In this document: positions 1 through 6,453 of the stretch, one piece after another
How the letters are laid out: every line of letters starts with the position of its first letter
How positions within the stretch are numbered: the first letter of the stretch is position 1
Assembly: GCA_002731665.1 (NCBI GenBank)
Contig: PCCJ01000016.1
Span: forward strand, 1 to 11,570
Source of the DNA: Actinomycetota bacterium
GTDB lineage: Bacteria > Actinomycetota > Acidimicrobiia > Acidimicrobiales > Poriferisodaliceae
Direction: 5' to 3'
Length of the DNA stretch: 11,570 bases
Program-made: the position numbers and the translations under genes
The notes under the pieces: model-generated
Databases searched by the model: none
Told to the model about the DNA's origin: nothing
Seen by the model: the letters and a program-made list of their open reading frames with translations, nothing else

Positions 1-1
1 C

Positions 2-2038
2 AGAGAAGACGCTTTTTTCAGGCGGATAGGACTCGCTAGGGTTGCTAGAAATGATTGGAATAAATTAGATACAGAAGCCAAAGAAATGACTCGCTCCTAT
101 GCCATTGGTGTCAACCGATGGTTAGACACTCATATTGATTCTTTGCCCGTAGAGTTTGAATATCACCCAGAAACCCCAGAGCCCTGGGAACCCTGGCATT
201 GCGTAGCTGTCTATAAAGTACGACATGTGTTTATGGGCACCCTTGATAGGAAATTATGGCGTGGCCATTTATTGAGTAAGGCTGGAGCAGAGATTACGCG
301 TTCCTTTCTTGGCGACCCGAATGCTGATACCGCTATGCTTCCTCGGCAAAGCAACGATGCATTAGACCTTCTAGCAAGAAACAACGAACTCCTGAGTCAT
401 AATAAAGTTGCTTTAGACGCCTTAAGCGCTATTGATGGTGGCTCAAATTCTTGGGCGTTAGATGGTAGCCGCACGGCTACTGGGTTGCCTTTATTGGCTG
501 GAGACCCACACCGAACGATCGAATTTCCCAATGTGTACCACCAGTTCCATATGAAGTGTCCGGAATTTGATGCAATAGGAATGGGTTTTCCTGGTGTGCC
601 CGGATTTCCACATTTTGGTCATAACTCTAATGTGGCATGGTGCATTACCCATGGAATGGCCGATGACACTGATGTCTTTATTGAATCGGATGACTTAGAC
701 ACGATCGAATGGAGCCCTGAGATCTTAAAAATTAGAGATTCAGATTCCGTTGAAGTGTGGTGTGGTTCGACAGAGCGAGGCCCAATCGTTTTTGGCAGTC
801 CATCGGATGGAATAGCGCTCGGTTTGATGTGGACGGGGATTTCAAATGTTGACACAACGTTTGAATCCCTAGCTCCGATGCTTAGGGCAAAGTCTTGTGA
901 AGAACTTGAGTCGACAATGAAGTCATGGGTTATACCAGTAAATAATCTTTTGTCTGCAGATGTAGAAGGGAATATTTCTTTCAAGATAAGAGGAAGAGTA
1001 GTGGAAAGAAGCGTCGCCAATCGTTGGACTCCAGTAGCTGGAACTTCGGATGCTTCTTGGAGTCAGAGTAATGAAGTCGCCTTTGAAGAACTTCAGAGCT
1101 GGCGGAATCCAGCACGTGGTTTTCTTGTAACTGCGAACAACAGAATCTCTGACCAAGGACCTTATATTTCTCTTGATTTTGCAGGGCCATCTCGCCATGA
1201 CAGAATCGCTCAGCTCCTGTCAGAATTATTTGATGCCACAGCAGATGACATGACAAAAATCCATAAAGACGTAAAGTCCTTAGTAGCCCCAGCACTCATA
1301 AAAATATTTGTTGAAAGTGCTGGTAATTGTAATCACATCTTAGCCAGCGAGGCCGTCACCCTTTTGAGCGATTGGGATTGTGAAGTCACGGAAGATTCCG
1401 TCGCCGCGACTATTTATAACATTATTCGAAGACGTTGGACTGAAACCGTTGGTGCTCATTTGGGAGTTATTGCTCCTGAATTGGGTGCGCCAGGTTGGCC
1501 ATCTCCTCAACAGGCAAGCCGTATGCTATTCGAATCTGCGACTGAGGTGCTTGTGAGCGGAGAAGTTCACCAGATCTCTGGTTTGGAGACTCAGCAAAAA
1601 TTGAAAGATGCTATTAGCTCAGTTATTGATGGATCTCTTGCAGAGCTAGAGGATCGATGTGGTTCTTTAGTGTCCGAATGGAAGTGGGGGCGTATTCACC
1701 GCATGGCTTCACCTCATCCATTAGCCACACAATGGCAGCCAGCTCGTTCTCTTCACCCACCGATGGATGGTTGCCCAGGAGATGGAGACACTGTGCGCTG
1801 CGGTGCAATGACCCCGGAAACTGGAGAGCGAGCGACTGCTGCGTCAGTTGCGAGATATGTCTATGACTTAGGCGATTGGGATAACAGCGGATGGATCGTA
1901 CCGCACGGTGTTTCCGGAGTGCGAGGATCTGGCAACGACCTCAGTCAAAGAGCTGAGTGGTTAGCAGGCGAGCTAGTGCCGATGCTCTATTCACAACAAG
2001 CAATTAATGAAAATACTAGAGAAGCTTTCAACATGTAG
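2..2038 (+). CDS. Penicillin acylase family Ntn hydrolase, 5'-truncated
   Basis: The reading frame is open from the left edge. The 28 codons before the first in-window ATG (position 86) already read as family sequence (FFRRIGLARVAR...), so the true start lies outside and that ATG is internal. Numbering from the first codon in the window, Gly147-Ser148 (GGSNSW, Ser codon at 443-445) is the expected autocleavage point, with Ser148 as the N-terminal nucleophile of the beta chain. It is followed by the family pattern DGSRTATGLPLLAGDPH. Other landmarks are GHN near 206-208, Asn315 in PVNNLLSAD (equivalent to the oxyanion Asn), TANNRISD, and a C-terminal GVSG near the usual 'GQSG' position. The family hydrolyses amide bonds of N-acyl compounds (beta-lactams, acyl-homoserine lactones, acyl amino acids) and is usually exported; the signal peptide would be in the missing part. 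The substrate cannot be read from sequence. The gene converges with the acyl-CoA dehydrogenase. Confidence 0.93.
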   Translation, partial: REDAFFRRIGLARVARNDWNKLDTEAKEMTRSYAIGVNRWLDTHIDSLPVEFEYHPETPEPWEPWHCVAVYKVRHVFMGTLDRKLWRGHLLSKAGAEITRSFLGDPNADTAMLPRQSNDALDLLARNNELLSHNKVALDALSAIDGGSNSWALDGSRTATGLPLLAGDPHRTIEFPNVYHQFHMKCPEFDAIGMGFPGVPGFPHFGHNSNVAWCITHGMADDTDVFIESDDLDTIEWSPEILKIRDSDSVEVWCGSTERGPIVFGSPSDGIALGLMWTGISNVDTTFESLAPMLRAKSCEELESTMKSWVIPVNNLLSADVEGNISFKIRGRVVERSVANRWTPVAGTSDASWSQSNEVAFEELQSWRNPARGFLVTANNRISDQGPYISLDFAGPSRHDRIAQLLSELFDATADDMTKIHKDVKSLVAPALIKIFVESAGNCNHILASEAVTLLSDWDCEVTEDSVAATIYNIIRRRWTETVGAHLGVIAPELGAPGWPSPQQASRMLFESATEVLVSGEVHQISGLETQQKLKDAISSVIDGSLAELEDRCGSLVSEWKWGRIHRMASPHPLATQWQPARSLHPPMDGCPGDGDTVRCGAMTPETGERATAASVARYVYDLGDWDNSGWIVPHGVSGVRGSGNDLSQRAEWLAGELVPMLYSQQAINENTREAFNM

Positions 2039-2092
2039 AAGTTTCTAGCCGCTGATAAACTTTCTAGTTCCCAACTTTGTTGGCATGATCCT
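2039..2092. terminator. Possible weak bidirectional terminator between convergent genes
   Basis: The 54-bp gap between two convergent genes holds two small inverted repeats. One is AAGTTT (2039-2044) with AAACTT (2057-2062). The other is a tight hairpin, CCAAC-TTT-GTTGG (2071-2083). Neither is followed by a clear T-run on either strand, so this is not a canonical intrinsic terminator. The call rests mainly on position. Confidence 0.3.
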
Positions 2093-3226
2093 CTAAGTCT
2101 CAGTCGAACTGTTTACTTGCGGCTCTCGAGGTAGTCCAAGGATTCGTTCTCCTATAATATTTCGTTGAATTTCGCTAGAACCGCCAGCGATTCGCATACC
2201 TGGTGAATATAGAAGGCGATCGGTAGCGTCGCTCTCAAGCATTGACAAAGGCCCACGAATCCTTGATTCAATTTGAGCTTCGTCATAGCCAATTTCAGTG
2301 TTAAGGAGCTTAGCTATTGGTGCCATCATTGGATCCGATCCTCTTTCTTCCAATAGCGATTGCAAACTACGTCCTCTCGAAAGAAGAGAAGTCAGGGACT
2401 GGCGGGTGAGTGAGTCAGTATCCTTAGCGTTATTAGTCATTGACTGGAGACGGCGACTAAGGCTTATAACATCGGCGCTTCCGGCGCCAGAACGCTCATC
2501 TTCGAGGACAGCCATTGCGACTGACCAGCCGCCATGTAATTCACCGAGTAAAGCATTTCTGGGCATCGGCACGTCATCAAAGAAAACTTCACAGAACTCG
2601 TGATCGCCAGTCATTTGCTTTAGGGGCCGAACATCGATACCAGGAAGTTTCATATCTAATAAAAAAAAGCTTATGCCTTTGTGTTTGCTCGCCTCGAAAT
2701 CCGTACGTGCCATAAGAATCCCAAATTGAGCGAATTGTGCATTCGACGACCAAACTTTTTGACCATTTAGAACAAAATAATCACCATCGATGATCGCTGA
2801 AGTCTGAAGTCCAGCAAGGTCGGATCCGGCGCCGGGCTCACTAAAGAGTTGGCACCATAAGATTTCGTTCATCAGTGTTGGTCGTAAGAACATTTCTTTT
2901 TGTTCAGGGGTTCCGCACCGCAGGATGGCTTCCCCAGCGAGCACCAAACCCTGAAGGTTAAGATAAGGCGCTATTTCTGCCTTGGCGCACTCTTCATGCC
3001 AGATGACATTGTGTCTCTTGGATAGCCCCATACCGCCGTACGAACTGGGCCAATGAATTCCTGCCCATCCGGAGTCGTAGCAGTAGCGCTGCCACCGCAT
3101 GGCGGCTTGGTAAAACGCCGGCGGTAAAATAGCTCCGTATGCCGGGCATGCGTCACCAGAATCCTTAGCGGCAGTAATAAACCGGGCGCATTCGACTCTA
3201 AAAGCTTCGAGATCACTATCTGTCAT
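2093..3226 (-). CDS. Acyl-CoA dehydrogenase (FAD-dependent)
   Basis: A complete 377-residue protein of normal length for the family, with the N-terminal helical, middle beta-barrel and C-terminal helical domains in order. FAD/substrate motifs are WCQLFSEPGAGSD (124-136) and LNGQKVWSSNA (153-163); the C-terminal signature is GGSSEIQRNIIGERILGLPR (348-367). The position matching catalytic Glu376 of MCAD is Gly here. Glu244 in LEDER lies where IVD and LCAD carry their catalytic Glu (MCAD Thr255), so the base is probably Glu244. It should catalyse alpha,beta-dehydrogenation of an acyl-CoA, passing electrons to ETF, in the cytoplasm. Chain-length preference is unknown, and branched or longer chains are only a guess from the base position. 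The ATG is preceded by TATAAT ending nine bases upstream. A GGGAG lies 16 bases away, too far to be a normal ribosome-binding site. No partner dehydrogenase subunit is adjacent. Confidence 0.95.
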   Translation of the reverse strand: MTDSDLEAFRVECARFITAAKDSGDACPAYGAILPPAFYQAAMRWQRYCYDSGWAGIHWPSSYGGMGLSKRHNVIWHEECAKAEIAPYLNLQGLVLAGEAILRCGTPEQKEMFLRPTLMNEILWCQLFSEPGAGSDLAGLQTSAIIDGDYFVLNGQKVWSSNAQFAQFGILMARTDFEASKHKGISFFLLDMKLPGIDVRPLKQMTGDHEFCEVFFDDVPMPRNALLGELHGGWSVAMAVLEDERSGAGSADVISLSRRLQSMTNNAKDTDSLTRQSLTSLLSRGRSLQSLLEERGSDPMMAPIAKLLNTEIGYDEAQIESRIRGPLSMLESDATDRLLYSPGMRIAGGSSEIQRNIIGERILGLPREPQVNSSTET

Positions 3227-3235
3227 AATGGCCTG

Positions 3236-3241
3236 ATTATA
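3236..3241 (-). promoter_or_regulatory. Candidate -10 box (TATAAT) for the acyl-CoA dehydrogenase
   Basis: A perfect TATAAT on the minus strand ends nine bases before the ATG, which would give a transcript starting at or within about three bases of the start codon. I see no good -35 hexamer at normal spacing. The area where it would lie is occupied by the palindrome at 3255-3264. Confidence 0.4.
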
Positions 3242-3395
3242 GCTCCCTTATCCTAAGTCGACTTCGAGGAATGCTGCCTTCGGGAAAAATTTCGACATTC
3301 AGACATAATCCCTGCGGTGCATCTGGCTTACGGCTTCTTGGCATTGTCGAACAGTTTGCTGTTTCTGCACCATCTTCATAGCCCTGAGAAGTCAT
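3237..3395 (-). CDS. Doubtful small ORF (52 aa) upstream of the acyl-CoA dehydrogenase
   Basis: An ATG-started frame of 52 codons lies on the same strand as the dehydrogenase and ends ten bases before its start codon. The predicted peptide begins MTSQGYEDGAE and ends PRSRLRIREL. It is basic at its C-terminus, has two Cys, and has no membrane segment. I do not recognise it. There is no clear ribosome-binding site, and its stop codon overlaps the TATAAT taken here as the dehydrogenase promoter. It could be a small upstream gene, an upstream reading frame, or chance. The chance explanation is at least as likely. Confidence 0.2.
   Translation of the reverse strand: MTSQGYEDGAETANCSTMPRSRKPDAPQGLCLNVEIFPEGSIPRSRLRIREL
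3255..3264. promoter_or_regulatory. 10-bp perfect palindrome AAGTCGACTT, possible operator
   Basis: AAGTCGACTT is self-complementary over ten bases and lies 13 bp upstream of the candidate -10 box of the dehydrogenase, where a -35 element would be. With the flanking T it contains TAAGT, the half-site that recurs in the inverted repeats at 6270-6312. A repressor or activator site is possible. A 10-bp palindrome can also arise by chance. Confidence 0.25.
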
Positions 3396-3490
3396 GCTTG
3401 CGGCTTAAGAAACGTCTATATGCTCCATGTAGCTCGAATGCTCAGTAAGTGAACCTGCTGGCGGCTCGATGTTTTTAGTAGGCTTCCGTT

Positions 3491-3586
3491 ATGGCTTCAA
3501 GCATTTTCTCAGACAAAAATGGCAACATGGGCATAAAGCTTTTAGTCGTCGCTGTTTTAATTTCGATAGTGATGTCTGTTCTGTAG
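3491..3586 (+). CDS. Doubtful small ORF (31 aa) with a hydrophobic helix
   Basis: The ATG-started frame encodes a short polar start (MASSIFSDKNGN) followed by a hydrophobic run, MGIKLLVVAVLISIVMSVL, long enough for one membrane helix, then TAG. No convincing ribosome-binding site precedes it. It may be an independent small membrane peptide, or the N-terminal membrane anchor of a larger decayed gene that continues in another frame (see 3660-4007). Unrecognised. Confidence 0.22.
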   Translation: MASSIFSDKNGNMGIKLLVVAVLISIVMSVL

Positions 3587-3659
3587 CCGTACAAATCAGC
3601 AACCACAGCTATCTAACAGAGCGGTTGTAAGACCTGTTTGGAGTTAACGATCTCTCTAG

Positions 3660-4007
3660 TCTTACGCCGCAGCAGACTCTGAGGATTCAACGTAACCTTT
3701 GGGGTTTTTTAAGCGGGTTGAGCCTGAAGCTTTGTCTGGTGCTATTGCCTTTCTCGTTTGTGCATGCAGCGGTAGGGACGTTGCATGCCACGGGGAGAAA
3801 GGAATCGGACATGTCGAAGTTCAATTAGCTAAGAATAGCACTGCCTTAGATTTACAGGCCCGAATTAAAGGATTGGAGACTTGACTTGAGATCCTCGAAA
3901 ATCAAGTAGCTTCAGGTGTGCTTCGGGGGCCTCGCCAAAATGATGGCGTACATAAAAAACTGGATCGACCCCAACGACATTTATCGATTTTCCCTAGAGA
4001 CTTGTAG
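3660..4007 (+). pseudogene. Probable gene relic with in-frame stops, coiled-coil-like C-terminal part
   Basis: One frame stays coherent from 3660 to the TAG at 4005-4007 but is broken by TAA at 3693-3695 and TGA at 3882-3884. The middle piece (3699-3881, TTG start) is 61 codons, of which I count 27 beginning with G, a pattern typical of translated sequence. The TGA falls inside a heptad-like stretch, LQARIKGLET-stop-LEILENQVASG, which reads naturally as one coiled coil. A hydrophobic stretch (SGAIAFLVCACSG) lies earlier. I do not recognise the family. Alternatives are a genuine 61-residue protein ending at 3884 (GAGGA at 3681-3685 is 13 bases from the TTG, rather far), or chance. Confidence 0.38.
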
Positions 4008-4122
4008 CTTTCAAGTTAGTTTGGCATACGAGCATTTGTCGTGAGGCATATCGATCTATTTGGGAGCACCGTGACGATGCGTAATTGATAGTTTTCAACT
4101 TCCAAGCTACTCATCGATTCTC

Positions 4123-4128
4123 TAAAAT
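4123..4128 (+). promoter_or_regulatory. Candidate -10 box (TAAAAT) for the M20 gene
   Basis: TAAAAT ends eight bases before the ATG at 4137, and no ribosome-binding site is visible, so a leaderless or nearly leaderless transcript is possible. A second box, TAACAT (4172-4177), lies seven bases before the alternative ATG at 4185. Confidence 0.3.
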
Positions 4129-4136
4129 TATTCGAT

Positions 4137-5537
4137 ATGTCCACTTGCGAAGCGCAGTCAGTTGAGCACAGTAACATTAACTGTATGACTGATATCGCCC
4201 ATACTGACAGCAGCCTTACGAATCAAACTGTAGAACTTCTCCAGGAAATGATTAGAAATGCCTGCGTGAATGATGGTCAAAAAACGTCTGGCGAGGAAAT
4301 CCGCAATAGCGATATGCTCGAAACTTTCCTTGAAGGTCCTGGGGTTGAGTTAGAGCATTTTGACTGTTTGCCCGGTCGTAGATCAATGGTGGCGCGAATC
4401 CAAGGCACTGACCCAACTGCTCCGGCTCTATGCCTGATGGGACATACTGATGTAGTGCCAGTGAGCCCAGATGGTTGGAGCAGGGAGCCATTCGGTGGAG
4501 AACTGATAGCCGGTGAGGTCTGGGGACGAGGTGCTGTAGATATGTTGAATTTGACTTCTTCGATGGCGGTGGCATTTCGCGATTGCATAAGAACTGGCTT
4601 CCGACCCAAAGGTGATTTGGTGTATTTTGGGGTAGCAGATGAGGAAGCTGGAGGCACTTATGGGGCTAAGTGGATGGCTGAACATCATTGGGACGCGATC
4701 AAAGCTGACTTTGTATTAACTGAATTCGGAGGACTGCCTACGGCGACGCCTAATGGGAAAAAGTTAACGGTTGCAGCGGGCGAAAAGGGATTGGGTTGGC
4801 GGAGATTGACCGTAAAGGGGACACCAGGTCATGGCTCGATGCCCTTTGGCGCTGATAATGCAGTTCTAAAAGCTGCTGAGATAATTCGACGCCTAGGGGA
4901 CTATCGTCCATCTCCAAAATTAACTGAAATGTGGCAGCATCAAGTTTCGACTTTGAATTTGTCCGATGAAGTTAAAGCGGCATTGCTAAGTCCAGAGACG
5001 GTTTGGGAAACAATAGCCACTCTAGATGCGCCGGGATTAGCTGGGCACTTGCATGCGTGCAGTCATACGACCTTTTCGCCCAACGTTGTTCATGGTGGAG
5101 TAAAAACTAACGTCATTCCTGATGTTGTTGAAATCGAAGTAGATATCCGGACTGCCCCTGGAGACAGCGATAATGTAGATGATCACCTTAGAGAGGCACT
5201 CGGTGAGTTATTCGATGAAGTTGAAATTAAACACATTCACGACGATGCTGCCACCTTCTCTTCAACAGATACACAGATGTGGTCGCTACTTCAAGATTTG
5301 ATGCAAAAAGCTCATCCGGGCGCCGAGCTTATTCCGTCCTTAATTGTCGGGGCAACTGACGCACGCTTCTACCGGGAAAAAGGGGCAATCGCATATGGTG
5401 CAGGGCTATTTAGCGACAACGTAACTTCCTCGGAGTTCATGACACGCTTTCACGGCCATGACGAGCGAGTTGATGTTGACTCGCTCGCTCTTACAACTCA
5501 ACTTTGGGTTGACGTGATAAAAAACTTCTGGAAATAG
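4137..5537 (+). CDS. M20 family metallopeptidase / aminoacylase-type amidohydrolase
   Basis: 466 residues. The di-metal M20 centre is complete: His103 in LMGHTDVVPV, bridging Asp135 in GRGAVDM, the Glu169-Glu170 pair in ADEEAGG (base and ligand), Glu196 in LTEFGG, and His439 in FHGHDERV. The TPGHGSMP stretch with His232 belongs to the inserted dimerisation (lid) domain. Relatives (ArgE, DapE, carboxypeptidase G2, aminoacylase-1) hydrolyse peptide or N-acyl amide bonds of amino acids. The N-terminal 'IRNACVNDG' style suggests the broad M20 peptidase/aminoacylase group rather than a biosynthetic ArgE or DapE, but the substrate is open. I see no signal peptide, so it is probably cytoplasmic. Two starts are possible. 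The ATG at 4137 has the better -10-like box upstream. The ATG at 4185 (450 residues) would remove an unconserved-looking polar leader and cannot be excluded. The gene is convergent with the lipoprotein gene. Confidence 0.93.
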   Translation: MSTCEAQSVEHSNINCMTDIAHTDSSLTNQTVELLQEMIRNACVNDGQKTSGEEIRNSDMLETFLEGPGVELEHFDCLPGRRSMVARIQGTDPTAPALCLMGHTDVVPVSPDGWSREPFGGELIAGEVWGRGAVDMLNLTSSMAVAFRDCIRTGFRPKGDLVYFGVADEEAGGTYGAKWMAEHHWDAIKADFVLTEFGGLPTATPNGKKLTVAAGEKGLGWRRLTVKGTPGHGSMPFGADNAVLKAAEIIRRLGDYRPSPKLTEMWQHQVSTLNLSDEVKAALLSPETVWETIATLDAPGLAGHLHACSHTTFSPNVVHGGVKTNVIPDVVEIEVDIRTAPGDSDNVDDHLREALGELFDEVEIKHIHDDAATFSSTDTQMWSLLQDLMQKAHPGAELIPSLIVGATDARFYREKGAIAYGAGLFSDNVTSSEFMTRFHGHDERVDVDSLALTTQLWVDVIKNFWK

Positions 5538-5542
5538 GACAC

Positions 5543-5577
5543 GAGTTGCTGAGTTGCTTATTCGCCTAGACAACTCA
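5543..5577. terminator. Inverted repeat with tandem octamer at a convergent gene junction
   Basis: TGAGTTG (5550-5556) pairs with CAACTCA (5571-5577) across a 14-nt loop, spanning the 20-bp gap and the 3' end of the lipoprotein gene. GAGTTGCT is also directly repeated at 5543-5550 and 5551-5558. The position between converging genes suggests a bidirectional stop signal. No T-run follows on either strand, so strength is doubtful. Confidence 0.35.
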
Positions 5578-6250
5578 ACAGCGGTGTGATGTGCGGGAGA
5601 ACACCAGATCTAAGAGACGTGACTATGTCGTTCTCGTCCACTTGCCAGATCACTCGTTTTTCAAGATCTTTTTTATCGATAGGGACATATGAGATATTGT
5701 CCCCGCTGGCAGATTCTTGAATGCGTTCACCAAATGCATTCATAATCTCAAGCTTGCTGGAACCTAAGCCGTAGCCCGATCGAGTTTTAATAGGTCCACT
5801 CAGAATTTCGATGCGAACAAGCTTTCCATCGTTGAAGATTAAAGACACCCCGACAGCACCGGACTTGGGCGAGTAGGAGCGGCATGATTCAGAACCGCCA
5901 GGCAAGGGAACTAAAGCTACACGAGCTGCTTTTTCAGCTTCGCTTAGTGTCATTCCGATATTGACGGGTCCCAACCCTCCAGTCGACAATGAAGCAGCGT
6001 TTGTTAAAAGCGGTTCTATATTCTCAAGCTCTGTAGTAGACGTAGAGCTCTCCTGATCGAGAACGGTTGTTGTTGGTGACGGCTTCAACGTTGTTGGTGG
6101 TTGGCGAGTAGTTGCGGTTGTAGATTTCACAGCAACGCTCTCCTCTAGCACTACCTGAGGTGTGTCATCAGAACAACTGGTCAAAGCGAAAGCTGATAGC
6201 AGTATAGAAAGAACGACGACTCGGACTGGGCTAAAACTTCGCATACGCAC
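5558..6250 (-). CDS. Putative lipoprotein with Thr/Ser-rich linker and BamE-like repeats
   Basis: 230 residues. The N-terminus is a lipoprotein signal peptide: basic MRMRSFSPVR, hydrophobic core, then the lipobox LTSC with Cys26 as the lipidation site. Residues about 40-75 form a Thr/Ser/Pro-rich linker, common in actinobacterial surface proteins. The folded part follows, with two similar pieces, LGPVNIGMTLSEAEKAA (93-109) and SGYGLGSSKLEIMNAFG (158-174). These resemble the 'G.i.iGmt..ev...lG' motif of BamE/SmpA-like domains. Cys123 and Cys227 could form a disulfide outside the cytoplasm. Function is unknown; a membrane-anchored extracytoplasmic binding or structural role is inferred. GAGGG (6258-6262) lies seven bases before a GTG start at 6248-6250. 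An ATG two codons later (6242-6244) is an equally acceptable start. Confidence 0.82.
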   Translation of the reverse strand: MRMRSFSPVRVVVLSILLSAFALTSCSDDTPQVVLEESVAVKSTTATTRQPPTTLKPSPTTTVLDQESSTSTTELENIEPLLTNAASLSTGGLGPVNIGMTLSEAEKAARVALVPLPGGSESCRSYSPKSGAVGVSLIFNDGKLVRIEILSGPIKTRSGYGLGSSKLEIMNAFGERIQESASGDNISYVPIDKKDLEKRVIWQVDENDIVTSLRSGVLPHITPLLSCLGE

Positions 6251-6269
6251 CTGCAGACCCTCGGATGAG

Positions 6270-6312
6270 CACTTAATGACTAAGTGTCTTGTTTAAGTAT
6301 GAGAGTACTTAA
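6270..6312. promoter_or_regulatory. Two adjacent inverted repeats sharing a TAAGT half-site
   Basis: CACTTA-ATGAC-TAAGTG (6270-6286) is followed by TTAAGTA-TGAGAG-TACTTAA (6293-6312). The second has a perfect 7-bp stem. The pentamer TAAGT or its complement occurs four times in 43 bp, between two divergently transcribed genes. This looks like a double operator for a dimeric regulator of the lipoprotein gene, the amidohydrolase gene, or both. RNA hairpins in the lipoprotein leader are the alternative. A -10-like TATGAT at 6370-6375 could serve the amidohydrolase, giving a leader of about 70 bases, but lacks a good -35. Confidence 0.4.
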
Positions 6313-6437
6313 TATTTCGGGACAGCGGGTGTCGCCTCACATTTGTTACGTCCGCACTGCGTTAGGGTCTATGATCTTGATGGGCGGCACGCTAAGAGAA
6401 GTTCGTTATTGCAAAGGCTTTGTTTGACAAGGCACAG

Positions 6438-6444
6438 AAAGAGG
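6438..6444 (+). promoter_or_regulatory. Ribosome-binding site AAAGAGG fixing the amidohydrolase start
   Basis: AAAGAGG lies nine bases before the ATG at 6454. This supports that ATG over the more upstream in-frame TTG at 6343, whose extra 37 residues are basic and unlike the family. Confidence 0.6.
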
Positions 6445-6453
6445 CATGGTAAA

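Larger units (their letters stand above)
3227..4136. other. Gene-poor interval of about 910 bp
   Basis: No confident intact gene lies here. From left to right it holds the candidate dehydrogenase promoter and palindrome, a doubtful minus-strand mini-ORF (3237-3395), a plus-strand mini-ORF with a membrane segment (3491-3586), an interrupted frame with coding-like base use (3660-4007), a short inverted repeat ACTTG-7 nt-CAAGT (4000-4016), and the -10-like box before the M20 gene. I looked for tRNA T-loop signatures and for long repeats and saw none. Confidence 0.5.

Noticed and set aside
86..88. ATG as the start of the penicillin acylase gene
   Set aside because: The 28 codons upstream in the same frame are open to the window edge and read as family sequence, so the gene is truncated by the window.
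619..1298. Minus-strand frames inside the penicillin acylase gene
   Set aside because: They are antisense shadows with low-complexity or frame-derived composition and no recognisable domain.
3227..4136. tRNA or other structured RNA gene in the long gap
   Set aside because: No T-loop, CCA end or long stem was seen; only short hairpins such as 4000-4016.
6343..6453. N-terminal extension of the amidohydrolase from a TTG at 6343
   Set aside because: The extra 37 residues are basic and unlike the family, and a good ribosome-binding site precedes the ATG at 6454.
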